From Streptomyces fructofermentans (GTDB lineage Bacteria; Actinomycetota; Actinomycetes; Streptomycetales; Streptomycetaceae): 64,000 nucleotides of DNA. Positions 52,616 to 61,670 of this stretch are shown in pieces. Position 1 is the first letter of the stretch. Each line of letters begins with the position of its first letter. The translations under genes and the position numbers were made by a program. The DNA lies in NCBI RefSeq assembly GCF_014651055.1, contig NZ_BMWD01000006.1, forward strand, positions 71,792 to 135,791, read 5' to 3'. Below the pieces are notes generated by a model. The model worked only from the letters and a program-made list of their open reading frames with translations, did no database searches and was not told the DNA's origin.

Positions 52616-53465
52616 GAACGTGAGCGCGCTGACGAGCACCGAACGGCGCAGGCTCGTCGGAGCGTTCCTGGAGATCAAACGCACCGGCGAGTACGACGAG
52701 TTCGTCCGTCTGCACATCGACCACTACGTGGCGGACGGCGAGGGCGGCCTGCGCGCGGCCCACATGACGCCCTCTTTCCTGCCCTGGCACCGGCGGTTCC
52801 TGCTGGAACTGGAACGGGCGCTGCGCAGGGTGGACTCCGGGGTCTCCGTGCCGTACTGGGACTGGACGAAGGACCGTACGCCGGCCGCGTCCCTGTGGGC
52901 GGAGGACCTGCTCGGCGGCAACGGGCGGCGCTCCGACCACCAGGTGACGACGGGGCCCTTCGCCCGCCGCAACGGGAAGTGGACCGTCAAGGAGTCGATG
53001 ACGGACGCCGACTACCTCACGCGCGACCTCGGCAGGCCCCGCGACCCGCTCGGCCTGCCCACCGCGCAGGACGTGGCGCGGGCGCTGGAGGACCCCGTGT
53101 ACGACGTGTCGCCCTGGGACTCCACGTCCTCCAGAGGCTTCCGCAACCGCCTGGAGGGGTGGGGGACCGGGCGGGGCAACGACGCCTGGCGCAACCACAA
53201 CCGGGTCCACCGCTGGGTCGGCGGGCACATGCTGGGCGGGGCGTCGGTCAACGACCCGGTCTTCTGGCTGCACCACTCGTTCGTCGACCTGCTCTGGACG
53301 CGCTGGCAGCGGCGGCACCCGGGCGCGCGCTACCTGCCCGGCTCGCCGCCGGGGCTCGGCGACCGGCAGCGCGGGCGGGTGGTGGCACGGAACGAGCGGA
53401 TGCCGCCGTGGGGCGTCACACCGGACGCGACGGAGGACGTCAGCCGGATCTACCGGTACGTGTGA
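52599..53465 (+). CDS. melC2: Tyrosinase MelC2
   Basis: 288-residue type-3 copper enzyme that hydroxylates tyrosine and oxidises DOPA to melanin precursors. Copper A ligands are His39, His55 and His64 (LHIDHY, AAHMTPSF, PWHRRF) and copper B ligands His200, His204 and His226 (HNRVHRWVGGH, WLHHSFVD). All six are present. No signal peptide of its own; it is exported by MelC1. ATG 52599, preceded by GGGGGAGGG, overlaps melC1, giving coupled translation. About 15 residues longer than the best-known 273-residue Streptomyces enzymes, mostly in the middle. Confidence 0.97.
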   Translation: MAYTRKNVSALTSTERRRLVGAFLEIKRTGEYDEFVRLHIDHYVADGEGGLRAAHMTPSFLPWHRRFLLELERALRRVDSGVSVPYWDWTKDRTPAASLWAEDLLGGNGRRSDHQVTTGPFARRNGKWTVKESMTDADYLTRDLGRPRDPLGLPTAQDVARALEDPVYDVSPWDSTSSRGFRNRLEGWGTGRGNDAWRNHNRVHRWVGGHMLGGASVNDPVFWLHHSFVDLLWTRWQRRHPGARYLPGSPPGLGDRQRGRVVARNERMPPWGVTPDATEDVSRIYRYV

Positions 53466-53655
53466 GGCCGGTGCGGGCGCCGAACGCGCCCGCGCCTCGG
53501 GGGCGTACGGGCTCCTGGGCGGCCCGGGGCCGGGACGGTGTCCAGGTGCCGAGGGGCGACGGGGCGCGTACGTCCGGCGGTGGGGCGTACGCCCGGAGGC
53601 GGATGCCGACCCCGGGGGACGGGCCGCCGGTGAGGACGGGGGGACGCGGGACTCA

Positions 53656-53697
53656 GGAGCCCGGGCACGGGAGCCCGGGCACGGGAGCCCGGGCACG
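53656..53697. repeat. Three perfect 14-bp tandem repeats
   Basis: GGAGCCCGGGCACG three times in direct tandem (53656, 53670, 53684), immediately before the bidirectional terminator. Each unit contains a CCCGGG palindrome. Confidence 0.9.
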
Positions 53698-53701
53698 GGA
53701 A

Positions 53702-53731
53702 GGCCCCCGGCGGTGTGCACCGCCGGGGGCC
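53702..53731. terminator. Bidirectional terminator between melC2 and chaplin
   Basis: Perfect 14-bp arms (53702-53715 and 53718-53731) separated by TG, between convergent melC2 and chaplin genes; very stable hairpin. Confidence 0.75.
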
Positions 53732-53749
53732 CGTCGCGTGGGGCGTGGC

Positions 53750-54019
53750 TCAGTGGCCGTAACCCTTGGGGGCGTCGCCCACGTTCGCGCACTTGTTGCC
53801 GAACGCCGGGTTCAGCAGCGCGATCACGTTCACGGTGTTGCCGCAGACGTTGACCGGCACGTTGATCGGCACCTGGATGACGTTGCCCGACAGGACGCCG
53901 GGCGAGCCGACGGCCTTGCCCGCGGCGCCCGCGTCCGCCATGGCCATGCCGGCACCACTGAGCACAACGGCACCCGTGCCGAGAGCGACACCGGTTGCCT
54001 TCGCGATGCGAGACTTCAC
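53750..54019 (-). CDS. chpG: Short chaplin with C-terminal extension (ChpG position)
   Basis: 89-residue secreted chaplin. Signal peptide to AMA (about 30), chaplin domain with SPGVLSGNVIQVPINVPVNV and Cys pair in CGNTVNVIALLNPAFGNKC, and a 13-residue hydrophilic tail (ANVGDAPKGYGH). The long chaplin has a similar GPKGYGD stretch after its second domain. GTG 54019 follows AAGGAGAG by 3 bp and gives MKSRIAKATGVALGTG; an earlier start at 54079 is not signal-like. Converges on melC2, as chpG does in S. coelicolor. Confidence 0.93.
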   Translation of the reverse strand: MKSRIAKATGVALGTGAVVLSGAGMAMADAGAAGKAVGSPGVLSGNVIQVPINVPVNVCGNTVNVIALLNPAFGNKCANVGDAPKGYGH

Positions 54020-54216
54020 GTTCTCTCCTTCGAATCGTCGAGCACGGCCGCCTGAGCGCGAACCGCACTGCCCCTTCAACGCGAGGAGGAACGACGGGTA
54101 ACGGCGTGCGCCGGGGCATCATCCGCGCAGCGGTAATCCGGACGGGAACGGACCGGGTGGCGCAGGGCCGCCGCGCGGCCCGCCGACCGGGGCCGGCGGC
54201 GGGGCCGCGCACGCTG

Positions 54217-55779
54217 TCACCCGCGGGTGCAGCGGCCCGTCGGCGCGGCGGCGGGAGGACGGCACTGCAGGCCGAAGTCGGCCGACGCCGTGCTCAGATA
54301 GCGGCCGATGCAGGTGCCGGGCGTGGTCCTGCCGCGCTCGGCGCAGAAGGCCAGCGCCGCACGGCCGTCCGCGAACGGGCCGGGTGCGTGGATCACCCAG
54401 TAGCCCGGACGCAGCGACGCGTAGTCGTCGCTGCGCAGGACCTGGGCCTCCGGTACCGAGGCGCGGACGGCGGCGAGCCTGCGGTCCCGCGCGGCGGTGC
54501 CGGAGCCGACCGGCTCGGAGTGGAGCTGGGCGATCCAGCGGCCCTGTCCGGCGGGCGGCGGGGCCGTCGTCCGCGGCGGGTCCGGGGCCTTCGTCGCGCT
54601 GCTCGGCGGCGCGGACGTCGGTGTCCGCTTGCGCGTCGGGCTCGCGGACTTGGCCGCGGAGCGGGACGGCGTGGCCGAGGCGGCCGCCGTCGCGCCCCCG
54701 TTCCCCTCGGCCCTGCGGCCGTCGTCGGGCCTCGTCAGCGTCAGGACCAGGGCCGTCGCGGCCGTCGCGAGGGCTGCCACGACGGCGACGACGACCGCCG
54801 CCGTCCTGCGCCGGGGCGCCGGGGCGGGGCCGATGCGGGTGGGGTCGTCGCCGGCGCCCGCTGCGGTTCCGGGGCCCGGGCCGTGCGGGGGCCTCGCGCG
54901 CAGGACGTGCGTCGGGGTCGTCGTGGGGATCGGGGGCAGTTGCGCCGTGGCCGTGGGCAGGGCCCAGTCCGGGGTCGTGCCCGACTCCACCTGCGCGAGC
55001 ATCGCGTCCAGCCGCGCCGCGTCGGGACGGGCCGCGGGGTCCCGTACGAGCAGTGCTTCCAGTACGGGGGCCAGCGGACCGGAGCGCACCGGGGGCGGCA
55101 CGGCCTCGTCGAGGACCGCCGCCAGGGTGGCCAGCGTGGTGGCGCGGCGCAGCGGGCTGACGCCCTCCACGCAGACGTAGAGGACCAGTCCGAGGGACCA
55201 CAGGTCGGAGGCGGGGTCGTCGTCGGTGCCGCGGATGCGCTCGGGAGCGATGTACTCGGGGGAGCCGATGAGTTCACCGGTGGCCGTCAGCGCGGTCGAT
55301 CCGCGCAGGGCGGCGATGCCGAAGTCGGTGAGCACGGCGAGGCCGTCGGGGCGCAGCAGGATGTTGGCCGGCTTGACGTCCCGGTGCTGGATGCCGGCCG
55401 CGTCGGCGGCGCGCAGGGCGGCCAGGACCTGGCGGCCGAGGCGGGCCGCGTCCGCGGGGTGCAGGGGGCCGTCGGCGAGCCGGTCCTGCAGCGAGATGCC
55501 GTCGACCAGCTCCATCACGATCCACGGATGCGGATCGTCGTCGACGATGTGATGGATCGTCACCACGTTCGGATGGCTGATGCGGGCGAGCGCCCGCGCC
55601 TCGCGCAGCACCCGCTCGCGGACGGCCTCCGAGGCCGCCGCGTCCTGCCGTACGGCCTTGAGGGCGACCTCCCGGTGCAGCACGCTGTCGCGGGCCCGCC
55701 ACACCGTCCCCATGCCCCCGCTGCCGAGCGGTCGGATCAGCTCGAACCGCCCGTCGACCATGTCCCCCGGTCTGCTCAT
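54217..55779 (-). CDS. Membrane Ser/Thr protein kinase with extracytoplasmic C-terminal domain
   Basis: 520-residue PknB-type kinase. Gly-rich loop LGSGGMGTVW, Lys41, catalytic HRDVKPANILL (Asp134), DFG Asp152 and SPEYIAPER (activation/APE motif) are all intact. A Pro/Thr-rich linker (270-325), one membrane helix (328-352) and a Ser/Thr/Pro-rich stalk lead to a 100-residue external domain with WIAQLHSEPVGSGTAARDR and YWVIHAPGPFADGRAALAFC, reminiscent of a SPOR/peptidoglycan-binding-like fold with two or three Cys. It probably senses a wall-related signal. No PASTA repeats. Monocistronic. Confidence 0.9.
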   Translation of the reverse strand: MSRPGDMVDGRFELIRPLGSGGMGTVWRARDSVLHREVALKAVRQDAAASEAVRERVLREARALARISHPNVVTIHHIVDDDPHPWIVMELVDGISLQDRLADGPLHPADAARLGRQVLAALRAADAAGIQHRDVKPANILLRPDGLAVLTDFGIAALRGSTALTATGELIGSPEYIAPERIRGTDDDPASDLWSLGLVLYVCVEGVSPLRRATTLATLAAVLDEAVPPPVRSGPLAPVLEALLVRDPAARPDAARLDAMLAQVESGTTPDWALPTATAQLPPIPTTTPTHVLRARPPHGPGPGTAAGAGDDPTRIGPAPAPRRRTAAVVVAVVAALATAATALVLTLTRPDDGRRAEGNGGATAAASATPSRSAAKSASPTRKRTPTSAPPSSATKAPDPPRTTAPPPAGQGRWIAQLHSEPVGSGTAARDRRLAAVRASVPEAQVLRSDDYASLRPGYWVIHAPGPFADGRAALAFCAERGRTTPGTCIGRYLSTASADFGLQCRPPAAAPTGRCTRG

Positions 55780-56394
55780 GGCCGACAGATTAGAGGAGTT
55801 GACGCCTCCGACCGGCGGGCGGGGCGGGCCGGGGACCGGGCGGGGACGGGGTCGGTACGAGGCCGGGACGAAAGTCCGGGAAGCGGGAGGAGTGCGGGGG
55901 CCGGGGTGGGCCTGGCGGGGGCTGCGGGTCGGGGCCGGGGTCGGGCGACGGGCCGCTGGGCGCGCTGCGGGCGGGGCCGCGGCTCCGGGGCGGTGGGTGT
56001 CGTGGTGCCCGGCGGGGGCGGTCCGGGAGACCGAAACGCTTCGGTGCCCGCATCGTTTCGGGCGCGCGACGCCCGTAAGGGGGCGGAACCCGGGTGCGGC
56101 ATGGGGCGGGTGGGGCGCCAGGGGCGTACGGGGCGCGCCACGGATGGCGTCGAATGGCCGACACGCCGGTGCGGTTCCGGCGAATGGCCCAACCGGACGG
56201 GCGGGGCGGCCGACCGCGGCGGGAACTTCCGGCCATTTTCCCGGAGGGCCCGGACGGGCTCCGCGACGCGCGTCACCGCGGGCTTCACGGCGTACGGCCG
56301 GACCGGTCCGACGGCTGCGGAAGGGGGCGAGGAGGAGGCGCGGGGGAGATCGGGCGGATGCCGGTGCCGGCGGACGGACACGCCCCGAACAGCG
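55780..56394. other. Gap between kinase gene and tRNA, no gene seen
   Basis: 615 bp of extremely G+C-rich DNA with G-runs on the + strand (55850-56000). It must contain the kinase promoter (reading left). Several open frames cross it but all are Arg/Pro/Gly-rich and lack domain character. Confidence 0.4.
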
Positions 56395-56417
56395 AAAAGC
56401 CCTCCCGGAGGGAGGGC
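56395..56417 (-). terminator. Intrinsic terminator of the tRNA-Arg gene
   Basis: Perfect 8-bp stem (56399-56406 with 56410-56417), 3-nt loop, followed on the minus strand by TTTT (56398-56395). Confidence 0.8.
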
Positions 56418-56427
56418 GGGGAGTGAG

Positions 56428-56500
56428 CGCCCCCGGCAGGACTCGAACCTGCGGCCAAGCGCTTAGAAGGCGCCTGCTCTATCCACTGAGCTACGGGGGC
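56428..56500 (-). tRNA. tRNA-Arg (anticodon TCT)
   Basis: 73-nt cloverleaf: 7-bp acceptor stem GCCCCCG/CGGGGGC, D arm GCTC/GAGC, anticodon stem GGCGC/GCGCT with loop CTTCTAA (anticodon TCT), T arm GCAGG with TTCGAGTC. Discriminator G; CCA not encoded. Not an integration site of the element. Confidence 0.97.
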
Positions 56501-56772
56501 CGGGTGTGGTGGCCTGTGGTGCGGGTGCCCGGGGTGCGGGCGGTCCGTGACCTTGCCGGGGACAAGGATAGAGCTCCCCGCTCCCTGTCCTCGGTGCTTC
56601 GCCTCCGTGGCTCGATGTGGAGGTTCAGTGAAGCGGTCCTGATAATCGCAGGCAGGTGCGAATCGTGCATCGCTTTTAGCGTCTCACGCCCCGGGTGTTG
56701 TGCACTCGTTATGCCTGCGCCCCAGTCGTCCCGTCCGCCTCGCGTACCCGATCGGCGCGCAGACATGGCCAT

Positions 56773-58419
56773 ATGCTTCAGAAAGACTCCAAAATTGGGC
56801 ATTCTTCGCATGTGGTGACCTTGGACGTACGGCCTCAGCTGCTCGACGCACTCTCCGCCCTGCGCGACCGTGTTGCCGCTGCACGCTTTCCGCTGCCCCT
56901 GGCTGGGGCTCCACGCGCGCGTGCCAACCGCGACGAACTGCTCGCGCAGCTCGACGACTATCTGGTGCCCCGGTTGAGAGACCCCGAAGCACCGCTGCTC
57001 GCCGTGATCGGGGGTTCGACCGGGGCGGGCAAGTCGACGCTGGTCAACTCCCTCGTGGGGCGGCGGGTCAGCGAGGCGGGGGTGCTGCGGCCCACGACCC
57101 GGACCCCGGTGCTCGTGTGCCACCCGGAGGACCACCACTGGTTCAGCGGGATGCGCGTCCTGCCCGACCTCACGCGCGTGTGGGTGCCCCAACAGGACGC
57201 CGGGGACGAATCGCTGCTGCCGGGCGACGAGGGCCCCCGCACCCTGCGCGTCGAGACCGTCGACACGCTGCCGCGCGGACTCGCCCTGCTCGACGCCCCC
57301 GACGTCGACTCCCTGCTGGCCGACAACCGGGTGCTCGCCGCCGAACTGATCTGCGCGGCCGACATCTGGGTCATGGTCACCACGGCCGCGCGGTACGCCG
57401 ACGCGGTGCCGTGGCACCTGCTGCGTACCGCCAAGGAGCACGACGCCACGCTCGTGACGGTGCTCGACCGGGTGCCGCACCAGGTGCTCTCGGAGGTGTC
57501 GCGCCAGTACGGCGCACTGCTCACCAAGGCGGGACTCGGCGAGGTGCCCCGCTTCACCGTGCCCGAACTGCCCGAGTCGGCGTGGGGCGGAGGGCTGCTC
57601 CCGGCGACCGCCGTGGCACCGCTGCGCGCGTGGCTCGTACAGCAGGCGCAGGACCCGGCGGCCCGCCGGCACGCGATGGCGCGCACGGCGCACGGGGCGC
57701 TCGACTCGCTGAGGACGCGGATGCCCGAGCTGGCCGGCGCGGCGGCCGCGCAGTACGCCGCCGCGCTGCGGCTCACGGCGGCCGTCGACGGGGCGTACGA
57801 CAGCGAGTACGCGCGCGTGCGGGGCCGTCTCCAGGCCGGGGCCGTGCTCGCCGGCGGGGCGCTCAAGAGGTGGCGCAGCTACCCGCTCGACTGCACCGCC
57901 GGCGAACTGCTCGACGCGCTCAGCGAGAGCCTGGCCGCGCTCCTGCTGTGTGCCGTCAGCGCCGCGGACGAGCGCGTCGACGACGCCTGGCGGCGCGAAC
58001 CCGCGGCGGGCGCGCCGGGGCTGACGGACCGTGCCCCGGAGGAGGAGAGCGCCGAGCAGCGCATCGGGGTCGCGGTGCGGCGCTGGCGCCGGGTCGTCGA
58101 GGAGCACGCCGAGGAGGAGGTGCGCGGCCTGGAGAAGGGCGTGGCGCCGGATGCCGAGGCGGTGGCCGCGCTGGTCGCCACCGCGCTGCTCGGCGGGCGC
58201 CGCGCACGGGCCGCGGGCGAGGGGCTCGCCGAGCGGATCGGGGCCCAGGGCGCGCTGCGGCTGCGCGACAAGGCGGGCCGCCTCCTCACCGACTACCTCG
58301 ACAAGACACTGCGCGCGGAACGGGAGCGGCGGCTCGCCCCGCTCGACGCCCTGGACGTACATCCGGAGCCCCAGGCCGAACTCATCGCCGCGCTGTCCGT
58401 ACTGCAGAAGGAGAGGTGA
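56773..58419 (+). CDS. Dynamin-like GTPase, first of coupled pair
   Basis: 548-residue P-loop GTPase. G1 motif [10 protein letters not shown] (Lys87), then [10 protein letters not shown] as switch region, G3 [10 protein letters not shown], and a G4-like VLDRVP in place of NKxD. The remaining 300 residues are helical and Ala/Arg-rich, without evident membrane segments, as in bacterial dynamin-like proteins. Near-invariant partner of the following GTPase gene in Streptomyces. Function unproven; membrane remodelling during sporulation or septation is one possibility. ATG 56773 chosen; a GTG ten codons later is possible. Confidence 0.85.
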   Translation: MLQKDSKIGHSSHVVTLDVRPQLLDALSALRDRVAAARFPLPLAGAPRARANRDELLAQLDDYLVPRLRDPEAPLLAVIGGSTGAGKSTLVNSLVGRRVSEAGVLRPTTRTPVLVCHPEDHHWFSGMRVLPDLTRVWVPQQDAGDESLLPGDEGPRTLRVETVDTLPRGLALLDAPDVDSLLADNRVLAAELICAADIWVMVTTAARYADAVPWHLLRTAKEHDATLVTVLDRVPHQVLSEVSRQYGALLTKAGLGEVPRFTVPELPESAWGGGLLPATAVAPLRAWLVQQAQDPAARRHAMARTAHGALDSLRTRMPELAGAAAAQYAAALRLTAAVDGAYDSEYARVRGRLQAGAVLAGGALKRWRSYPLDCTAGELLDALSESLAALLLCAVSAADERVDDAWRREPAAGAPGLTDRAPEEESAEQRIGVAVRRWRRVVEEHAEEEVRGLEKGVAPDAEAVAALVATALLGGRRARAAGEGLAERIGAQGALRLRDKAGRLLTDYLDKTLRAERERRLAPLDALDVHPEPQAELIAALSVLQKER

Positions 58420-60524
58420 CCGCGGTGACCGCCGTCACGGACCACACGGATCAGGCCGACCGTCCCGGGGACGACGACGGGCGCGACGACGCGCGCGTGC
58501 GCGAGGAGGACGACCGCGTGCCGGGGCGCGACAGCGCGCACCCGCGGGACGGCGACGACGGGCACGCGCGCGTGCGGGCCGACGGGGACGCCGCCGCGTC
58601 GCCGGAGGAGGGGGCGTCCGGCGACGGGGGTGCTGCGGGGGCGCGCCCGGGCTCCGGGGCCGCGACGGACCCGCCGCACACCACGGACGCGGCGGGTGTC
58701 ACGGACACCGCCGACTCGCCGGGCGGCGAAGGCGCCGCGGACGCCGGGCGGGGGACGGACGGCGGGAACGGGGGGCCTGAGGCGGCCCAGGCTCCCGAGG
58801 CCCCCGAGGAGTCGGAGGGGGGCGCCTGGGACGACGGGCTGATCGCGCGACGCGTGGCCGTGGGCGCCGAGGGCCACGTCCGGCCCGTACCGGAGACGGC
58901 CGCGGACGACCGGCCGCCCGTGGTGACCCCGCTCGCGTACGACGGGCCGCTGCGGTCCCGGCTGGACGCGCTGCGGGAGCTCGTGGGCCTCTCCCGCGCC
59001 CGGCTCGACAACAGGACGCTCGCGGAGGCGGGACGCATCCTGGAGGAGGCCGCGGCGCGCCGCAGGCTCTCCGGGCAGCACACCGTCGTCGCCATCGCGG
59101 GAGCCACCGGCAGCGGCAAGTCCCAGCTCTTCAACGCGCTCGCCGGAGTCGCGATCTCGGAGACCGGCGTCCGCAGGCCCACCACGTCCGCGCCCATCGC
59201 GTGCAGCTGGAGCGACGGCGCGGCGACCCTCATCGACCGGCTCGGCATCCCGGGCCGGCTGCGGCGGCGGCCCCTGCAGAGCCCCGAGGCCGAGGCGCAG
59301 TTGCGCGGCCTCGTCCTGGTCGACCTGCCCGACCACGACTCCGCGGCCGTCCAGCACCGCGCCCAGGTCGACCGCGTCCTCGCGCTGGTCGACGCCGTCA
59401 TCTGGGTCGTCGACCCGGAGAAGTACGCCGACGCCGTGCTGCACGAGCGCTATCTGCGCCCCATGGCGGGGCACGCGGAGGTCACCTTCGTCGTCCTGAA
59501 CCAGGTCGACCGGCTGCCGGGCGAGGCCGCCCACCAGGTCCTCGACGACCTGCGGCGGCTGCTCGACGAGGACGGGATCGCCCTGGGCGAGTACGGCGAG
59601 CCGGGCGCCACCGTCCTCGCGGTGTCCGCGCTCTCCGGCGACGGCATCGGCGAACTGCGCGAGGCCCTGGGCCACTTCGTGGCCGAGCGGGGCGCGGCGG
59701 CGCGCCGGATCTCCGCCGACGTGGACGCTGCCGCCGCCCGGCTGTGGCCCGTGTACGCGAACCAGCGGCAGGCCGGGCTCACCGAGGAGGCGCGCGACGA
59801 GTTCGCCGACCGGCTCGCGGAGGCGGTCGGCGCGTCGGCGGCGGGCGAGGCGGCGGAACGGGAGTGGCGCCGCCATGCCAACCGTGCCTGCGGCACCCCC
59901 TGGCTGCGGCTCTGGCGCTGGTGCCAGGACCGGTGCGACCCTCCCACCGGCCGGATGTCCGTGCGGTCGCAGGCCGACGAGGAGGCCACGGCGCGCCAGC
60001 GCGTCGAGCAGGCGGTGCGCACGGTCGCCGACGAGGCGGCCGCGGGGCTGCCCGGCGCCTGGGCGCAGGCGGTGCGCGAGGCCGCCGTACGGGGCGCGCA
60101 GGGGCTCAGTGAGGCGCTCGACGAACTGGCGGTACGGGCCGGGACGCCGGCCGGCAGGCCGCCGCGCCCCGGCTGGTGGCCCGCCGCGGTGCTGGCGCAG
60201 GCCTCCATGACGATCCTTCAGGTCGTCGGCGGACTGTGGCTGCTGGGGCAGATCGTCGGCGTCCTGTCGCCGAACCTCGGGGTGCCGGTCCTGCTGATGG
60301 TGATCGGCATCGTGGGCGGTCCGGCCGTCGAGTGGGCGTGCCGGATGGCGGTGCGGGGACCCGCGAGGAGGTACGGCCTGGAGGCGGAACGGCGCCTGCG
60401 GGAGGCGGCTTCCGGCTGCGGCCGGGCCAGGGTCCTCGATCCGGTGGCGGCGGAGCTGCTCCGCTACCGGGAGGTCCGTGAGCAGTACGTACGGGTCATG
60501 GGGGTCGGTGCCGGTACGGGGTGA
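58416..60524 (+). CDS. Dynamin-like GTPase with membrane helices, second of coupled pair
   Basis: 702-residue GTPase. The first 150 residues are highly charged and low-complexity (Asp/Arg/Gly/Ala). The GTPase domain has G1 [18 protein letters not shown] switch, G3 LVDLPDHDS and a complete G4 NQVD, so unlike its partner it has full nucleotide specificity. A helical region follows with two Cys-containing stretches ([12 protein letters not shown]), then two membrane helices near 600-640 ([31 protein letters not shown]). GTG 58416 overlaps the first gene by 4 bp; GTG 58425 is the alternative. The pair resembles other two-subunit bacterial dynamins. Confidence 0.85.
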   Translation: MTAVTAVTDHTDQADRPGDDDGRDDARVREEDDRVPGRDSAHPRDGDDGHARVRADGDAAASPEEGASGDGGAAGARPGSGAATDPPHTTDAAGVTDTADSPGGEGAADAGRGTDGGNGGPEAAQAPEAPEESEGGAWDDGLIARRVAVGAEGHVRPVPETAADDRPPVVTPLAYDGPLRSRLDALRELVGLSRARLDNRTLAEAGRILEEAAARRRLSGQHTVVAIAGATGSGKSQLFNALAGVAISETGVRRPTTSAPIACSWSDGAATLIDRLGIPGRLRRRPLQSPEAEAQLRGLVLVDLPDHDSAAVQHRAQVDRVLALVDAVIWVVDPEKYADAVLHERYLRPMAGHAEVTFVVLNQVDRLPGEAAHQVLDDLRRLLDEDGIALGEYGEPGATVLAVSALSGDGIGELREALGHFVAERGAAARRISADVDAAAARLWPVYANQRQAGLTEEARDEFADRLAEAVGASAAGEAAEREWRRHANRACGTPWLRLWRWCQDRCDPPTGRMSVRSQADEEATARQRVEQAVRTVADEAAAGLPGAWAQAVREAAVRGAQGLSEALDELAVRAGTPAGRPPRPGWWPAAVLAQASMTILQVVGGLWLLGQIVGVLSPNLGVPVLLMVIGIVGGPAVEWACRMAVRGPARRYGLEAERRLREAASGCGRARVLDPVAAELLRYREVREQYVRVMGVGAGTG

Positions 60525-60620
60525 GGCGGGGCTGCCGCTGGGGGCGCGGGCCCGGGGTGGCGTTCCTGTACCGGGGCCGTGGGTTCCCGTGGTCGCTGGT
60601 CACCCTTGCGGGTGGCGGAG

Positions 60621-60629
60621 TTGTCCACA
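60621..60629 (+). promoter_or_regulatory. DnaA box upstream of ssbB
   Basis: TTGTCCACA matches the Streptomyces DnaA box consensus exactly; it lies 176 bp before the single-strand binding protein gene. One strong box only. Confidence 0.6.
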
Positions 60630-60804
60630 ACCGGGCGGTGGCCCACAGCGCTCAGCGGGCCCGGCCGGGCGGAGGCAGTCTGGACCGCGGCGGACACGGG
60701 GCGGTCGGGGCGACCGGGCCGGGTCCGCCCCGGCGGCGGCGAGGGGCCGGCGCCGGCGCATCGGCACGGGACCGCCGTGCGTGTGGGCGAGGGAGGGGTT
60801 CGGG

Positions 60805-61383
60805 ATGAAGGAGACCATGGTGTGCGTAGTGGGGAACGTGGCCACGCAGCCGGTGTTCCGGGAGACGGTGGCGGGTCCGACGGCGAGGTTCCGGCTCGCG
60901 GTGACCCAGCGGTACTGGGACCGCGAGAAGAACGTGTGGACGGACGGGCACACCAACTTCTTCACGGTGTGGTCCAAGCGGACACTCGCGACGAACGTCC
61001 AGGGGTCCGTCGCGGTGGGCGATCCGCTGGTCGTGCGGGGGAGGTTGAAGGTCCGCTCCGAGCAGCGCGACGGGCAGTCGTTCGCGTACGCGGACATCGA
61101 GGCCTCGGCGATCGGGCACGACATGGCACGGGGCACGTCGGCGTTCCGCCGGGGCCACAGGAGCGAGGCGGCACCGGAGACTCCCGCCGGTCCGGAGCCC
61201 AGTTGGGAGACCGAGCCGGGGGCCCGTGCGGAGCCGGGGGAGCAGGGGAGCCGGTCGGGGCACGTGAGCGGGGCGGGGCCGACGGACGGGGCGGGGCCGG
61301 CGGCGGGGGCTCGCGCGACGAAGGGGAGTGGTGGACCGGGCGAGAGCGGTCGGTCGCGCCGGGAACCCGCTCTGGCGACCTGA
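60805..61383 (+). CDS. ssbB: Single-strand DNA-binding protein, SsbB type
   Basis: 192-residue protein with an N-terminal OB fold (1-110: METMVCVVGNVATQP-like start, LAVTQRYWDREKNVWTDGHT, FFTVWSKR). The long C-terminal tail is Gly/Ala/Glu-rich and ends REPALAT, lacking the acidic DDDIPF-like tip used by SsbA to recruit replication proteins. This identifies SsbB, which in S. coelicolor is needed for chromosome segregation in sporulation. Forms tetramers on single-stranded DNA. ATG 60805 follows GAGGGAGGGG. Confidence 0.9.
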   Translation: MKETMVCVVGNVATQPVFRETVAGPTARFRLAVTQRYWDREKNVWTDGHTNFFTVWSKRTLATNVQGSVAVGDPLVVRGRLKVRSEQRDGQSFAYADIEASAIGHDMARGTSAFRRGHRSEAAPETPAGPEPSWETEPGARAEPGEQGSRSGHVSGAGPTDGAGPAAGARATKGSGGPGESGRSRREPALAT

Positions 61384-61670
61384 GTTCAGATGGCGGAACG
61401 GCCTGACCGGGCGACAGGTCCGGCGCCCGACCGGAGTGCGGCTTATCGGCCGTTGCGTTCACAACGGTCCCTGTGGATTTGTCGACAGGACCCGCTCGCG
61501 GCGGATCTTGGCGATAACGATTCCGATTCGGATCGTTCACGGGGATGGCAGGACCGGGGGGAGCGGTGCGCCCCGTCCTTAGGATGCCGGGCATAGCTCT
61601 CGGGGCTTCTGATTCTGCTGGTGGGACCGTAACCCCCCACGTGAACGGGTCCTGCTCGAAGGGGAATCCT
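61384..61670 (+). promoter_or_regulatory. Promoter region of thioester surface protein gene
   Basis: 287 bp with no gene. An imperfect dyad AACGATTCCG/CGGATCGTT at 61516-61537 is a candidate operator. A near-DnaA box TTGTCGACA is at 61479. GAAGGGGA is placed 6 bp before the GTG at 61671 and decides that start. Confidence 0.45.

Noticed and set aside
56428..56500. tRNA-Arg as possible integration site of the element
   Set aside because: No integrase or repeated tRNA 3' end lies nearby; the element's repeats are in mmsA, 40 kb away.
56700..58415. Long upstream extension of the second GTPase frame through the first GTPase gene
   Set aside because: Upstream of the GTG at 58416 the frame is an Arg-rich shadow of the first GTPase gene.
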